In this document: positions 9,453 through 18,953 of the stretch, in pieces
How positions within the stretch are numbered: the stretch's first letter is position 1
Layout of the letters: the number at the start of each line of letters is the position of its first letter
Assembly (NCBI GenBank): GCA_013306675.1
Contig: JABLUY010000027.1
Coordinates: 142,166-206,165 of the forward strand
Source of the DNA: Thraustochytrium sp. TN22
Lineage: Eukaryota; Sar; Bigyra; Thraustochytrida; Thraustochytriidae
DNA length: 64,000 bases
Direction: 5' to 3'
Notes under the pieces: generated by a model
Told to the model about the DNA's origin: nothing
Database searches by the model: none
Seen by the model: only the letters and a program-made list of their open reading frames with translations
Translations under genes and position numbers: made by a program

Positions 9453-11239
9453 AGGGCACTGCAAGGCACTGCAAGGCAAGCAAGAGCATGCGAGCTTTTC
9501 TCTAACCTTTGAAGCATCGTCCAAAGTCGAAGTGTTGTGAACGAGGAGAGCAATCGTCGGAGACAAATTCATCGGAGACGAATTCATGCCTGCGGGACAT
9601 CAAACCTCGCCGAGCGTGCTACTGGTGCTTGCCGTTGTTGTGCGCAAGTCGAGGTGTTGTGAGAAAAGAGAGAATCGTCGACGCGATGGCCAAGCTTTGA
9701 ACTTGGCTGACGCTGGCGCCGAGCGTGCTGCCACTGCTGCTGCCGCCGCCCCGGCGTGCTTGCCATTACTGTGCGGACTGCCGCGGACATCACCGCCCAA
9801 GGACGCGGCGCGGTTGCAAAGAACGGCGGCTCACGACGACTCGGACTCGGAGCACAGCGGACTCGGAGCACAGCTCCATTACCCTGCCGAGAGCCGCACG
9901 CTCTCTGTTCGCCGTGAGCTCATCGAGATGGCGCGCCGGCGACGCGGCGACGCGTACAGTTCCTCGACTGAAGCCTGTGCTCAGCAACCAGCTCTGTCCC
10001 GTACGCAGGGCCCAGCACGTGCCAAGGCGATCAACACGCCCGAGCAGCTTTCAAGTTCAACTTCGTCACGGTGTCCGAGTCCCTGCGCAGCTGCGACCTG
10101 AGCCGCTGAGCGGCGGCCTCGACCCTGCCGCGAGGCGGCCGCCGCCGCTCGGCCCGCACTGCCAGTGGCACCGGCACCGCCGCCGGATCGACGCCGCCGG
10201 AGCCGGGAGGAGGCGGAAGGGCGTGCGCCCCGGCTGCGTAGGGTGATGCCGCCCGCACCGGCGCAGCCGCTGTGCAAGAACGATGCTGCATGAGAAAAGC
10301 GGAAAGCGCCGCGCCTTGAGTGATGTAAGTTAGCTCGGCTTGGCTGCAGTGCAGGCACTGTCGCGCGGCCAGCTCGGGCCCGCCGCCTCCACCGTGCGTG
10401 CGTCTCGTGCGTCGCCACGGCGTTTGCGAGGCCAGGACCCAGGCTGCTGCGCTGGGCGAGCGGGCGAGCGAGCGAGCGAGCGAGCGCCCGCTGGCCCTGG
10501 CGCCCATCGCAGCGCAGGTGCTCGCGGCGCGGCGCTGGCCGCTGCGTACGACGACGAAAGTACGGACGGCTCCGCGCGCTTCCAGCGCGGAGCTGGCGCG
10601 GCTTCTGCGAACTCTCTCCTGCCAGCACGTGATGGTTGATCATGGTTGATGGTCTCCTCGCGGCGCGCCGTCTCGTCCTCCTCCTTCTCTTTCTCTTTGC
10701 TTCCGCGGAGGTTTTTGTCGCGCCGCGCTGGTCCGGGCCCTCGCCGGCGGGCTCCAGCTCGCGCCTCGGCTCGCCCTCGAGCCGCGCCTCGGCTCGCGAA
10801 GCGGCGAAGGGCGCCGCGCCTCTCGGCGGGGCCCGTGCCGCGCGGGCCGCCTGCCGTGAGCGAGGCCGAGGCCGCCGCCGACCGCAAGCCCGCCTGCCCC
10901 CGCCCATCCAGCCTGAGCTCCGTGCCGGCGCTGGCCTGCCTGCCAGTACCGCAACGGGGCCCGTGCCTGCGCGCGAGCTGCCATTCGCCGGCGGCGGCCC
11001 TGCGGTCGCGCGCGGCCGCGGCGCGCGGCGCGGGCGCTCGCGGCGCGGCGCTCGTCCTGCTCCTGGCCCTCGTCCTCCTCGTGCTCGTGCTCGTGCTCGT
11101 CCTCGGCGGCGGCGGCGGCGGCGCTGAGCGGCGCGGCGCGGCGGCGCGTGCAGTCGGCGGCGGCGCGTGCAGCGGCGTGCGGCAGCCCGCAGCCTGGCTG
11201 CCTCCGGGTCGCGGCGATTTGAGGCACCCGCGTCGCGCT

Positions 11240-11296
11240 GCATTGCATCGCATTGCATCGCATCGCACGCATCGCATCGCATCGCATCGCATCGCG
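11240..11296. repeat. (GCATC)n pentanucleotide microsatellite
   Basis: About 11 GCATC/GCATT units lie some 210-260 bp before the myosin start codon, presumably in its promoter or 5' leader. A patch of GTCGA-like words follows. Confidence 0.9.
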
Positions 11297-11502
11297 CGAG
11301 ACAGAACAGACTCGACCCAAGTCGTCGAGACCCGGTCGAGTCGAGTCTCGGGCCGAGTCGGCTCGGCTCGAAGCTGCACTCGCGCGTCCGGCGCACGCGC
11401 TGCGCTGCGCTGCGTTGCGCGGGGCGGCAGTGCGGCCGGCAGAGTCGAAATATCGTCTGAGCGCGCCGCGACGGGCGGGCGCGCGGAGGGGTGGCGGACA
11501 GG

Positions 11503-14500
11503 ATGGAGGCGCCGGCGAGCGCGCTGCAGGAGGGCACGCGCGTGTGGCTGGCGGGCAACAGGGACACCTGGGTGCTGCACGAGATTACGACACGCGTGGG
11601 CGATGTGGTGAAGCTGCGGCCGGCCGAGGGCGGCGGCAAGACGCACACGGTGGAGCTGTCGCATGAGACGCGCAAGCGCATGTTCGTGGCGAACCCGCGC
11701 GTGGAGCCGGACATGACCAATCTGAAGCACTTTCACCTGCCGGGCATCTTGCACAACCTCAAGGAGCGCGCGCAGGCGGACGAGCCGTACACGTTCATGA
11801 GCCAGGGCGTGCTGGTCGCCATGAACCCGCTGCGGGAGGTGGCGGACCCGGAGGGCATCTTGGGCGAGCCGTCGGCGGTGAACGTGCCGCACCCGTACGC
11901 GATCGCGGAGTCGGCGTACCAGCAGCTGGCGTTCAACCTGCGGCGCACGGACGAGGACTCGGAGACGCCGGTGGACCAGTCCATCATCATCGGCGGCGAG
12001 AGCGGCGCGGGCAAGACGACGAGCGCCAAGATGGTGCTCAAGCACCTGGCCTCGCGCAGCACGGCCGCCAGCAAGCGGGATGCGGACCTCGACGAGCGGC
12101 TGCTGGAGAGCAACCCGATCCTCGAGGCCTTTGGCAACTCGGTGACCTCGCGCAACCACAACTCGTCGCGCTTCGGCAAGTTCATGAAGCTGCACTTTGC
12201 CGAGTCGCAGTCGTCGAGCAAGAAGAAGAAGAAGCGCCGCCAGGGCGGCGAGCTTAGCATCTTCGGCGCCAGCGTCGACACGTACCTGCTGGAGCGCTCG
12301 CGCGTCACGCACCACGTGCACGGCGAGCGCTCGTACCACGTCTTCTACCAGCTTGTGCACGGCGCCGACGCCGGGATGCGGTCCCGCCTCTCTCTTGGCG
12401 ACGACCCGTCGAGCTTCGAGTACCTGGTCTCGCAGGAGCCCTCGCTGGGCCACGGCGGTGGCGGCGGCGGCGGCGGCGGCAAGCGCGCGCTCGCCAAGCT
12501 CACGGGCGGCAAGGCCGGCAAGAAGCAGCAGCCGCATGCGGCGCGCAACGCGCACATGCCGACGCCGGACTCGGACGCGGCGCACTTCGCAGAGCTGGTG
12601 CGCGCGCTGGAGCTCATCATGGGCGCGGCCGGCGGCAGCGAGGAGGAGGAGGACCCGGACCAGGAGGACGACGGCGGCGGCGTGGAGGGCATCTTCGGCG
12701 TGGTGGCGGCCGTCCTGCACCTGGGCAACGTCCGGTTTGTGGATGAGGACAGCGCGGGCGGCAACGCGGCGGCCGTGGCGGACGCGGAGCCGCTGGAGCG
12801 CGCCGCGTCCCTCCTCGGCGTGCCGGCGGACGACCTGCTGCGCACCTTCACGGACGTCTCGGTGCAGACGGTGGGCGAGCGCATTGTCAAGCAGCGCGAC
12901 GCGCGCGGCGCCAAGTTCGCGACGGACGCCGTGGCCAAGACCATCTACGTGGGCCTCTTCCAGCACCTGGTGCAGCGCATCACCATGTCCCTGAGCGCGC
13001 GCGGCGACATGACGGACCTCCCGTTCATTGGTGTGCTGGACATCTTCGGGTTCGAGAGCTTCGAGGTGAACGACTTCGAGCAGCTGCTCATCAACTACAC
13101 GAACGAGGCGCTGCAGAGCTGCTTCAACGCGCAGATCTTCCAGGCCGAGGCGGCACTCTTCGAGCGCGAGGGCCTCCTCGTGGCGGAGGGCGAGCGCGAG
13201 CCGCCGGCCGACAACCACGAGTGCATGGCGCTGCTGGAGGGCGGCGAGGGCTGCGTGGGCATTCTGCCGTGCATCGACGCCGAGGCGCGCGCGCCGGGCG
13301 CCGACGATGAGCGGTTGAACGCCACCTTCCACCGCGAGTTCCGCGCGCACCCGCGGTTCGCCAAGGTGCACCCCAAAGACGCGCGCAGCTGCTTTACGGT
13401 GCGGCACTACGCGGGCGAAATCAAGTACACGGTGGGTTCCTTTTTGAGCAAGAACTCGGACGACGTGCCTGCGGAAGTGGGCGAGGTGCTGGGCGCGAGC
13501 GCCAGCACCCTGGTCCGCGCTGTCTTTGCGGCGTCGCTCGAAGACGGCCGGCAGCGCAAGAAGAAGAAGAAGGCCGGCGGCGGCAGCAAGAAGAAGAAGA
13601 ACGCGACGCGGTCCGTGACGGGCAAGTTTCAACGGCAGATGAAGTCGCTCATCCAGGAGCTCAACTCGACGCGGTGCTCCTTTGTGCGGTGCGTCAAGCC
13701 CAATGCCAGCATGCAGCGCGACGAGGTGGGCGGTGGCCGCGGCGCGGCGCGCGGCGCCATGGACTGGCTCGACAACACCTACATCATCCCACAGCTGCTC
13801 AACCTGAGTGTGCCGCAGACGGCCGAGGTGCTCAAGGGCGGCCTGCCGACGCGCGTGGACTTTGCCGTCTTTCACGAGACGTACGCGCAGATGCTACCGC
13901 GCGATGCCCTGGACATGTGGGAGGACATGGCGGCCGGCGACCCGCGGCGGTTCGTGGAGGGCCTCTTTTACGCCTACGGCATCGACCGCGACTCCTTCAA
14001 GATCGGCCGCACCAAGGTCTTCTTCAAGGCCGGCATGCTGGACCGCGTGCACGCCGTGCTGCAGGGCGCCGTCTCGGGCCGCGGCCTGGACGACGAGGTC
14101 ATCGAGCGCTTCAAAGAGAGCTTCTCCCGCGCGCGCTGGCGGCGCATCCGCGTCAAGCTGCGCATGCTGGGCCTCCTGCAGCTCGCGCTGCTGGACGCGC
14201 GCGACAAGCGCGTGCGCGCGGCGCGCCAGCGCGAGGAGGCCGAGAAGCAGCGTCGCGAGATGGAGCTCAAGCTGGAGCTGCGCCGCGAGCGGGAGGCCCG
14301 CATCGCCGAGCTGCTCAAGGCCACCACGGACGACATCGCGGAGCTCAAGCGCGTGCTGGCGGCCCTCGAGCACGAGCTGCGAGGCGCCGAGACGCCCGAG
14401 GAGCGCGAGCAGCTCGAGGAGAAGATCGACCGCGTGCGCGCGCAGATCGCCGACGCCGACCTCAAGGCCAGACGCATGTCGCTCTCCGTGAGCCGCTCGC

Positions 14501-16080
14501 GCCGTGCCGACTCGCTCGCGCGCCGCAGCGCGCGCTTCTCGGTGGCGCGCGGCGCCGCGGGCCGCCGCGGTGGCGGCGGCGGTGGCGGCAGCCGCGCCGC
14601 CCGCCTGTCCGCCCGCCTTTCCATGGACTCGCGCCGCGGCTCGCTCGCGAGCCGCGCCTCGGTGCGCCGCGGCTTCCGCAAGTCTGTGGCGCGTGACTTC
14701 CAGCCGCCCCCGGAGGACGAGAGCGACCCGCCCATGGTGGTGCCCGACGGCGTGGACATTTGCCTCACGCCGCCCCGAAAGGCTTCCGCCGTCTCCCGCC
14801 TGCTTTGTATGGCCTCGCGCACCCGCAACCCGAGCTCCGACCCGACCGCCCAGACCGACGACAACCACTGGGACCCGTGCCGCCTGACCATGATCGGCTA
14901 CCAGGTGCGCATCTTCCCGCCGCCCGGCCCGGAGGAGGCGCGCGTCTTGGAGCACTGGCGCGGCGAGGGCGTACCTAGCAGGACCTACCAAATCACCGAC
15001 AAGTCCACCATCAAGGCCGACGAGACGGCCATGGACGGCAACGCCTATATCATCGGCAAGAAGTACATGGGCTTCGACTACTTTGGCGTACCGCGCGAGA
15101 TGGTGCGCGAGGTCTTCCGCGTCCGCTTCGCCGACGATGGCTACCTGCGCGAGTTTGAAAGCCGCTTCCAGGCCGCCATGGAGGCCTACGTCAAGGAGCG
15201 CGCCAGCGCGCAAGTCTTCCAGCACGGCCTCATCTTGCGGCACGACGGCAAGCCCGACATGGAGAAGACCCAGACCGTTCGTGAGCTCGCCCAGCTCGCA
15301 CGCGCCGGCGTCATCACCCAGGAGGAGTACGAGATGGGCCTCTTTCTGCAAATGTCCACGCAGGACGAGCACCTGCACCGCTTCGTCGCCGTGTGCGGCG
15401 AGGACGCCTACCAGGACTACAAGATCCAGTGTCCCAAGTGCGGCGAGTTCCTCTTCAACCTGCCTGAGGACCCTCTCGAAGAGTGCCCCGAGTGCGGCTA
15501 CGACGAGCTCGACACGCCGCGGGACCTCGAGATGGAGGCCGCCGAGGCGCGCGAGCGCGAGGCCCAGGCCCGCAATGCGCGCTTCAACGAGGACACTATT
15601 CACGAGCAGGAGGACTACCCCTTTTCCATCATCGGTAAGGCCGGCGAGCAAATCATCGTCGAGCACCCCACCACGTCCACGCACATGGACCCCAAGACCT
15701 ACGAGCGCCGCACGATCTTCAACGTGCAGTGGGTGCGCCGCTTCAAGGGCGAGAACGACTGGGAGCGCTTTGTCATGTCGCACACCTGGGCCGAGTACCG
15801 CGACTTCTTTAACGCCGCCCTGCCCAACCTCCCCTCCGCGGATATCACCCGCCACCTCGAGTTCCCCACCCTCGAGCCCGAGGATGAATCCAGCGAGGAC
15901 CTCTGCGAGGACCTCTCCATGTTCCTCATCACCTTCTTTCAAACCCTCAACGAGAGCCCGGATCTCCTGGCCATCCCCGAGATCAAGGGCTTCATGGGCT
16001 ATCGCAAGCACGAGGCCACCGTCCAGAGCGTGCGTCAGGCCCTGGCCGCCGCTGCCGCCGAGGACGAGTTCGTCGACTAA
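11503..16080 (+). CDS. Myosin with C-terminal zinc-ribbon and PX-like tail
   Basis: 1525 residues, one exon; the in-frame GTG at 11491 is not the likely start. It is an actin motor with P-loop GESGAGKT near 165, switch I SRNHNSSRFGKF near 215, switch II DIFGFE near 513, actin-binding STRCSFVRCVKPN near 725 and converter GRTKVFFKAGMLDRVH near 835. The TEDS-rule residue, 16 before DAVAK, is glutamate, so the head should not need phosphorylation. Lys- and Gly-rich insertions lie after switch I and in the upper 50-kDa region. After a basic neck and a charged helical segment (about 905-990) comes a Ser/Arg-rich linker. The tail begins near 1119, then has a SHOCT-like helix pair (AQLARAGVITQEEYEMGLFL), a four-cysteine zinc knuckle (CPKCG and CPECG, about 1309-1332), and a region resembling a PX lipid-binding fold (about 1370-1470). 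The class is uncertain. The tail suggests membrane cargo. Confidence 0.92.
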   Translation: MEAPASALQEGTRVWLAGNRDTWVLHEITTRVGDVVKLRPAEGGGKTHTVELSHETRKRMFVANPRVEPDMTNLKHFHLPGILHNLKERAQADEPYTFMSQGVLVAMNPLREVADPEGILGEPSAVNVPHPYAIAESAYQQLAFNLRRTDEDSETPVDQSIIIGGESGAGKTTSAKMVLKHLASRSTAASKRDADLDERLLESNPILEAFGNSVTSRNHNSSRFGKFMKLHFAESQSSSKKKKKRRQGGELSIFGASVDTYLLERSRVTHHVHGERSYHVFYQLVHGADAGMRSRLSLGDDPSSFEYLVSQEPSLGHGGGGGGGGGKRALAKLTGGKAGKKQQPHAARNAHMPTPDSDAAHFAELVRALELIMGAAGGSEEEEDPDQEDDGGGVEGIFGVVAAVLHLGNVRFVDEDSAGGNAAAVADAEPLERAASLLGVPADDLLRTFTDVSVQTVGERIVKQRDARGAKFATDAVAKTIYVGLFQHLVQRITMSLSARGDMTDLPFIGVLDIFGFESFEVNDFEQLLINYTNEALQSCFNAQIFQAEAALFEREGLLVAEGEREPPADNHECMALLEGGEGCVGILPCIDAEARAPGADDERLNATFHREFRAHPRFAKVHPKDARSCFTVRHYAGEIKYTVGSFLSKNSDDVPAEVGEVLGASASTLVRAVFAASLEDGRQRKKKKKAGGGSKKKKNATRSVTGKFQRQMKSLIQELNSTRCSFVRCVKPNASMQRDEVGGGRGAARGAMDWLDNTYIIPQLLNLSVPQTAEVLKGGLPTRVDFAVFHETYAQMLPRDALDMWEDMAAGDPRRFVEGLFYAYGIDRDSFKIGRTKVFFKAGMLDRVHAVLQGAVSGRGLDDEVIERFKESFSRARWRRIRVKLRMLGLLQLALLDARDKRVRAARQREEAEKQRREMELKLELRREREARIAELLKATTDDIAELKRVLAALEHELRGAETPEEREQLEEKIDRVRAQIADADLKARRMSLSVSRSRRADSLARRSARFSVARGAAGRRGGGGGGGSRAARLSARLSMDSRRGSLASRASVRRGFRKSVARDFQPPPEDESDPPMVVPDGVDICLTPPRKASAVSRLLCMASRTRNPSSDPTAQTDDNHWDPCRLTMIGYQVRIFPPPGPEEARVLEHWRGEGVPSRTYQITDKSTIKADETAMDGNAYIIGKKYMGFDYFGVPREMVREVFRVRFADDGYLREFESRFQAAMEAYVKERASAQVFQHGLILRHDGKPDMEKTQTVRELAQLARAGVITQEEYEMGLFLQMSTQDEHLHRFVAVCGEDAYQDYKIQCPKCGEFLFNLPEDPLEECPECGYDELDTPRDLEMEAAEAREREAQARNARFNEDTIHEQEDYPFSIIGKAGEQIIVEHPTTSTHMDPKTYERRTIFNVQWVRRFKGENDWERFVMSHTWAEYRDFFNAALPNLPSADITRHLEFPTLEPEDESSEDLCEDLSMFLITFFQTLNESPDLLAIPEIKGFMGYRKHEATVQSVRQALAAAAAEDEFVD

Positions 16081-17311
16081 TCGCTGGCGTCGACCAATCG
16101 CTGGCGCAAGCAACAGGGCTATGAAGCGAGCGAGCGAGCAAGCCTTACACGCAAGCAAGCAAGTCACGTCGTCGCCACGGTCGCCGCCGCTGCGGCCTGC
16201 ACGATCAGCAACTTGCAATCACTCCGAGTCGCTTCCGCCCACTGGCAGTGACCGTGACCAGTACCACCTTTCCACAGTTTCCAGTAGCAATGTTTCAACG
16301 TAGAAGCCATGTTTCCAGTCTCCGAGACGCTAGCCGCCTGTCTGGCGTCACTGGCCCCTCCCGTCCTTTCGGGTTTGACGCCGCACGCGACGCGACGCGA
16401 CGTTGCGTAGCCCGGCCCGCCGGACCGGTCCGGCCGCCTCCCGCGGCCAGTGACAGGCTGTGGCTCACACTGCACCACGTGACAAAGTTGACGGTAACTA
16501 CCCTACGACGGTGGTACTAACTTAGTAGTAGTAGTACGACCGCACCCTATTCGCACTTCGCTTTCGGCCACTGGAGCAGCAAATCTCGTGCCTTTTGCAG
16601 GTCCACTGCCTGCCTGCCTGCCTGCACCAGCGACTCACTTCACTCGAAGAGTTGGCCCTCCGCCGGATCATTGTCGCCTGCAGTGCCAGCGCCATGGCCG
16701 CAGTAGGCAGCCGCGCCCCGCCTCTCCTGCCTGTGCACGGACCTGCAGCTAGGCGCGGCGCCGGCCGCCCTCTCCGCCAGGGCGCCAGGGTCCAGCACGA
16801 GGGCTGATCATCCGCTGATGAGGCTCCTCCTCCCGCGCTCCTCCCGCTCTTGGACGGCGCGCCCGCGCACACGCGCCGCCTGCCCCCGCGCGGCGCGTGC
16901 CGGGCACCTTGCGGCGCCGCGGCGCGTGTGGCACGGGGGGTGCAGCGCGCGTCTGGCACGGCGCGCGCTGCGCTCGCCGGCGGCGGCCCGGCGCCCGCCG
17001 CAGAGGTCGCGCAGTCCCGCTCGCCGCGCCGCGCCGCGCCGCCTGCCGGTGCCGGTGCCGGTGCCGGTGCTGGTGCTGGTGCTGCCGCCGCTCGTCTGCC
17101 CGCCCGTCTGCCTGCGCGCCGCGCTCTGCGTCGGGCTGTGCTGTGGCCGGGGAAGGGATCGATCGGCCGGCTGGCCGTCGCGTAGCGCTGCGCGGCCGCG
17201 AACGCGGACGAGCGTGCTCGTCCGGAGCGGGGGCCGGCGCAGCGCGGCGCAGCGCAGCAGCGCAGCGCAGCGCAGCGCAGCGCAGGGCAGGGCAGGCTTG
17301 GGGCCGCGGCG
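16081..17311. other. Intergenic between myosin and bHLH genes
   Basis: No gene is recognised on either strand. A short GCGAGCGAGC run follows the myosin stop at about 16124. The last 500 bp are extremely GC-rich, carry GCCGGT units at 17043-17080, and lead into the CAGCG repeat before the bHLH start. Confidence 0.5.
17229..17300. repeat. (GCGCA/CAGCG)n repeat in bHLH 5' leader
   Basis: About 10 GCGCA/CAGCG-type units end in GGGCAGGGCAGG, 12 bp before the bHLH start codon. A similar CAGCG run precedes the PP2C-kinase gene (25755-25780). Confidence 0.85.
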
Positions 17312-18697
17312 ATGGCGGGGTACTTCAATGTGGACGACTTCGACGCGGCGCCGGCCAGCGAGGACGCCACCATGATGGGCGACCTGTTCCCGGCCTTCGA
17401 CGTGGCCATGTCGGACGCGCAGGCGCCGGCGCACGTGCATCACGGCCACGCACAGCAGGGCTACGCGCCGGCGCCTGGACAAGGTGCCACTGGCAACCCG
17501 GCGTACTATGCACCGCCGTCCATGGACATGCTAGGCGCCCATGGGGGTGGCGCTGTCACCGCCGCCGCGCGCGAGGCGCAGGCGCAGGCCCTTTACCAGG
17601 ACGACTACGCCCCGATGCAGCAAATGCACGCGGGGCAGCCGCCGCCGTCGTCGTCGTCCCAGCTGCCACGCCACTTGCCGCCGCCGCCGCCGCCGCCACA
17701 CGCACAGCCTGCGCCGGGGCACACCAACTACGCCTTCTACGGCACGCAGCAGCTGCCGACGGCGGCGCCGTTTGCGCCGCCCCGCCCGCACGCAACCCCG
17801 AAGCCGTCGCAAACCGTCAAGGCCGAGGGCGCGCCTTCGCCGGCTGCCGTCAAGGCCGAGGTCGCGGCGCCCATGCCGGCGCCTGCCCCAGCATCTGCGC
17901 CTGCGCATGAGCCCACGCCCACGCCCACGCCTGCCGTCGCGACCGCCTCGGGCGAGGCCGGAGAGGCGCCCAAGAAGCCCCGCGTGCGGCGGCCCAAGCT
18001 CACGCCCGAGGAGCGCGAGCAGCGCAGGAAGCAACGGCTCACCATGCGGCGCCAGCGCAAGTCTGTGCGCGAGAAGGCGCGGCGCAGCAAGGAAAACGAC
18101 TACTACGAAGAGCTCGCCAACCTGTGCGGGCTCGACAAGGACAGTCGCGACAAAGCCACCATCCTGGAGGCCGTCATCAAGGCCTTCGAGGAGGATGGCA
18201 ACGCCGTGCCGCCCGAGGTCACAAACGCCCTCAGTGCCGTCAACGCTGCCAACGTCAAGACGGAGCACCAGACCAAGGCCGCCGCCGCTGACACTTCGCT
18301 CTCAGCGGCGGCGCTGCTGCCTCGGCCCACGGAGGAGCGCAAGCGCCCTGACAGCCCCGGCATGGACTGGGACGCTGTCAACTTCGACACCTTCAAGGTC
18401 GAGTCGGCCGTTTTCGAGTCCACCGACTTCCACTTGCCCTTGGACGAGTCCGCGCCACCGCAGACCTTTGCGCCCCTCCCCCACCCATACGTTGGGCAGC
18501 AGGCGCACCCACAGAATCATCAGGTCCCTCGGGGCCATAGCCAGCAGCAGCGACAGCAGCAACACCATAGCCACCAACACCAACACCACCAGCTCCAAGA
18601 GCATTCTCACAGCCAGCACCACCACCAGCCGCCCCTTATGGCGGCGCCGCCCATGCCTGCGGACTTTGCCGACCTGCCCGCGCCGGTGTCTTCCTAG
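17312..18697 (+). CDS. bHLH transcription factor
   Basis: 461 residues. A single basic helix-loop-helix domain lies at about 245-295: basic helix KSVREKARRSKENDYYEEL with the E-K-x-R-R signature of E-box binders, a loop through CGLDKDSRD, and second helix KATILEAVIKAFEE. The basic stretch upstream (RRPKLTPEEREQRRKQRLTM) may add nuclear localisation. The rest is low-complexity: Pro/Ala-rich before the domain, and Gln/His-rich after it (about 405-445, HSHQHQHHQ-type). The N-terminus (FNVDDFD, MMGDLFPAFDV) is acidic and hydrophobic like an activation segment. No PAS or zipper domain is visible. It should act in the nucleus as a dimer; targets are unknown. Confidence 0.85.
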   Translation: MAGYFNVDDFDAAPASEDATMMGDLFPAFDVAMSDAQAPAHVHHGHAQQGYAPAPGQGATGNPAYYAPPSMDMLGAHGGGAVTAAAREAQAQALYQDDYAPMQQMHAGQPPPSSSSQLPRHLPPPPPPPHAQPAPGHTNYAFYGTQQLPTAAPFAPPRPHATPKPSQTVKAEGAPSPAAVKAEVAAPMPAPAPASAPAHEPTPTPTPAVATASGEAGEAPKKPRVRRPKLTPEEREQRRKQRLTMRRQRKSVREKARRSKENDYYEELANLCGLDKDSRDKATILEAVIKAFEEDGNAVPPEVTNALSAVNAANVKTEHQTKAAAADTSLSAAALLPRPTEERKRPDSPGMDWDAVNFDTFKVESAVFESTDFHLPLDESAPPQTFAPLPHPYVGQQAHPQNHQVPRGHSQQQRQQQHHSHQHQHHQLQEHSHSQHHHQPPLMAAPPMPADFADLPAPVSS

Positions 18698-18886
18698 AGG
18701 AGTGCGCGCCGACCAGACCCTGACTGCTGATCGTCCTCCTGACTGTGAATGTGTGTACAAGAAACAAAATCAACCAGGACTTTTTTTGTTATCATTTGGA
18801 AGTTCATCTCTTTGGCGCAGGCCAATGACGCGCGTTCGTTGACGACGTATGTATGTTTGTATGTATGTACACGGGGCACACCAGCT

Positions 18887-18951
18887 CATGCGCTCGCTCA
18901 TGCGCTCGCCCATGCGCTCGCTCATGCGCTCGCTCGGTCGCTCGCTCGCGT
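18887..18951. repeat. GCTCATGCGCTC repeat between convergent genes
   Basis: Units of GCTCATGCGCTCGC shorten to GCTC tetramers and end just before the stop codon of the convergent gene at 18954. The 255 bp between the two convergent stops hold only 3' ends. (ATGT)n words at 18847-18870 add to the low complexity. Confidence 0.85.
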
Positions 18952-18953
18952 CT

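Larger units (their letters stand above)
8481..11502. other. 3-kb intergenic stretch with small duplications
   Basis: This separates the divergent channel and myosin genes, and I recognise no intact gene. From 8832 to 9000 it is a run of AAGCAAGGC-like words. From 9030 to 9720 it holds several short direct duplications (annotated separately), including a copy of the start of the channel gene. Two imperfect copies of an AAGTCGAGGTGTTGTGA block occur at about 9523 and 9645. From 10440 to 11490 it is very GC-rich with GAGC, GCATC and GTCGA microsatellites leading to the myosin start. Long open frames antisense to myosin that extend into this region are artefacts. Confidence 0.5.

Noticed and set aside
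10330-13875. Minus-strand open frame of over 1100 codons antisense to the myosin gene
   Set aside because: It begins inside the myosin coding sequence, is His/Arg/Leu-rich with no family resemblance, and is the expected shadow of GC-rich codons in a real gene.
13894-16218. Minus-strand open frame of 774 codons over the myosin tail
   Set aside because: Antisense shadow with biased composition; the plus strand has clear motor and zinc-knuckle motifs.
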